A DNA stretch of 64,000 nucleotides. Source: Strigops habroptila (Eukaryota > Chordata > Aves > Psittaciformes > Psittacidae). This document shows positions 61,979 through 64,000 of this stretch, piece by piece. Within the stretch, counting starts at the first letter, position 1. Every line of letters begins with the position of its first letter. The notes beneath the pieces are model-generated. The model was not told where the DNA came from. It made no database searches and was given only the letters and a program-made list of their open reading frames with translations. The DNA lies in the NCBI RefSeq assembly GCF_004027225.2, contig NC_044283.2, forward strand, positions 12,790,992 to 12,854,991. The letters are read 5' to 3'. Made by a program: the position numbers and the translations under genes.

Positions 61979-64000
61979 AATGGTTTGTTTTACTTCATGT
62001 CTTATTAGTCGTATGATAGGCACTGTGTGTTGGTAATGAAAAGGAAGATAAGAGTGTATGTGTTGAGGCACAGAGAGGAGGGAACTGGGACCATGGGTTA
62101 ATAACTAGCTTGATGGGGTGTTCAATGACTTTATTTTTGGCCTCCTTGATTTTAGAGTATATGCTAGTTGATTCTGCAGCACTGATTCAATTTTTGAGGG
62201 CTGTGTTTTAAAAAGCAAAAATAATAACAAAAACTAGTGCTGAAATTTAAAAATCCATTTTTCCCCAACTTAAATGGGAATTAACTTCTAATTTGACTAG
62301 GTATTGCTTTTTGTATGCATACATGCCTTTGACATCTTATCTACACCCTCTTGACAGATAATTTTATCCTGTTCAGACAGAATATATTTTCGCAGCACCT
62401 GCAGCCAGGAATTTGTCTCAAATTAGTGGAAAAGTTTAAGGGAAATACTATGTGATCCTACAAGATCTTTGTAACACTGTGAAGCAGAAGCTTATAACTT
62501 TGCAGCTGTTCACATGATACCAGCTTCCAGCTGTCAAAGATCCTCTGCAGAGCACTTGGTTCTCATTTTTGTGGGTATTTTTAACGTATTAATTTTGAAT
62601 TTTCTGTTATTGTTAACATATTTTAAGACTTTTTATACCTGTAAGGATCTGGCTTTTAAAGAGAAGAGCTGCAAGAGAAGTTCTGTGCACGGTTTGTCAA
62701 AACCTCTGAAAAATAAAAGGCATACCAGGAAGTATCACTGCTGTGACACAGTGCAAATTTCTTATGAATACATGAGGCAATTTAAAGTGAATGCTTCTAT
62801 TTGTAGAAATAGTCACGTGTAGCAGTTTCCACACTCATGCTAAATGCTGATGTGACAAATTCTTACTTTTTAATTAAGCTAAATGAGTAAATTCTAGCCT
62901 TCGCCTCAGGGGTTTTCAGGGTTGAAATATAAGAAACAGACTTCAGGTTGTTCAGACTTAGGAATCCAGTTGTTTCTGTACAGGGCCACCTGTATGTGTT
63001 TGCTGGTACCCGTATAAATGTTAAATGAATGTCATACATATTTATATACTGCATGAACTGCTGAGGCAAAATAGCAAATAAACAAGCCATGTGTGAGAGA
63101 TGCTAAAAGGCCTGAATAGCCTAATAAATCTTGCATTTGACTTAAGTTTAATAAATACTAGGCCCTGAGGAGCACCAGAGGAAAAAAGAGTCTTTTTTGA
63201 AGCGAAATCTTTGCTTTTCCATTGTGTGAAGGACTTTGGACATACAAATATGTATAATTGCCTTATCAGTGACAGATATGGGAAGAACCGTTTTTCAGGC
63301 TTTAAAACTGCAAAATGTCTAATATCTGAAATAGTGAGAAAGAGAGTTAGTCCATGAGTAAGCTTATGCTCCCTTTTGAAGGCCAGTCTAATTGGTGATC
63401 TTATATCAGCAATCTCAGTCACTTTGATAATGCAGTACTGAACACAGTGTGTGGAAGTAGGGAGGAAAAATAATCCTGTAAACCTTCATTGCTCCAGACT
63501 ATGCCTTTGAGCAAGACAAAATAGCTTCAGTTGCTGAGTCAGTCCAGCAATTATATATTCAGCAGCTTGAAACTGATCTAGAAGCAAACTACTGCCAATA
63601 GAGAGCAATAGCACACCTCCCTTCATTCTTACCCTGTTCAGGAGGTGAACCCATAGAATCTGTGTGGGCTGAACTCCCTGCTGGTGCAGCACCAAGTAGT
63701 CAGAGCAAGAGGCATCAAGGCAAGGAATGAGAGTTGCATAGAACATTATTCTGAAGCCTGTGCATGGCTGGAAACTCCTCGCTGGATCTGTTTATCAGGC
63801 AGAAAAGCCTATAGAAAGTGTGTTGAAGTGCATGAATTTGTTCTTGAGTAAAATCACTGGCGTTTAAGACTGTATAAAAAAAAAAAAGAATATTCCAGCA
63901 AGTTTCTTAATGCACTCAACACTGCTCCTACTGAAGTGCTAAACCCACCAGTTTTATCCTTTGCTGTAGATGATTTGGTATGAATGGTTGTATGATACTT
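61979..64000. other. Non-coding stretch to window end
   Basis: No gene recognised. The longest chance frames are 126 codons on minus (63042-63422) and 102 codons on + (62514-62822), without motifs. An A-run lies near 63870. Confidence 0.45.

Overview
The window is vertebrate nuclear DNA and almost certainly avian. It is AT-rich and mostly non-coding, and it carries CR1 LINE fragments with the bird-typical 3' end (a conserved 'ggtcccttccaaccc' block followed by repeats of 'attctatg'). It also holds one reverse-oriented endogenous-retrovirus LTR of a type I know from neoavian genomes. There are no bacterial-style genes, operons, CRISPR arrays or recognisable tRNA/rRNA genes. Most open frames of 60-110 codons look like chance frames in AT-rich sequence. 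None of the protein-coding candidates could be assigned to a named gene.

Layout: 1-3.1 kb has no identified gene, and a 3'-terminal CR1 piece follows at 3.11-3.45 kb. 3.5-7.5 kb is featureless. A solo-LTR-like element lies at 7.56-8.55 kb (minus strand). 8.6-23.3 kb is A-rich on the + strand, with an old CR1 piece at 12.0-12.5 kb and a short CR1 tail at 17.7 kb. A cluster of plausible minus-strand exons lies at 16.3-17.9 kb; the best has canonical splice sites at both ends and an open 42-codon frame. 23.3-24.3 kb is a strong CpG island with GC boxes, an inverted CCAAT box and consensus splice donors on both strands: the one clear promoter. 24.3-64 kb is T-rich on the + strand and contains several candidate + strand exons. 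It also holds a possible recursive splice site at 34.09 kb, five CR1 3' ends (33.2, 37.9, 47.7, 56.5 and 61.9 kb), two very old CR1/L3-like scraps (41.7 and 54.8 kb), simple repeats and a striking 48-bp hairpin at 59.9-60.0 kb.

Interpretation (inference): the CpG island probably drives transcription rightward on the + strand and perhaps leftward on the minus strand, so most of the window would be long introns of one or two genes. The change from A-rich to T-rich + strand at the island fits this. Exon candidates were found by reading splice signals and frames by eye. T-rich sequence creates false acceptors, so confidences are low. RNA-seq and cross-bird alignment would decide them.
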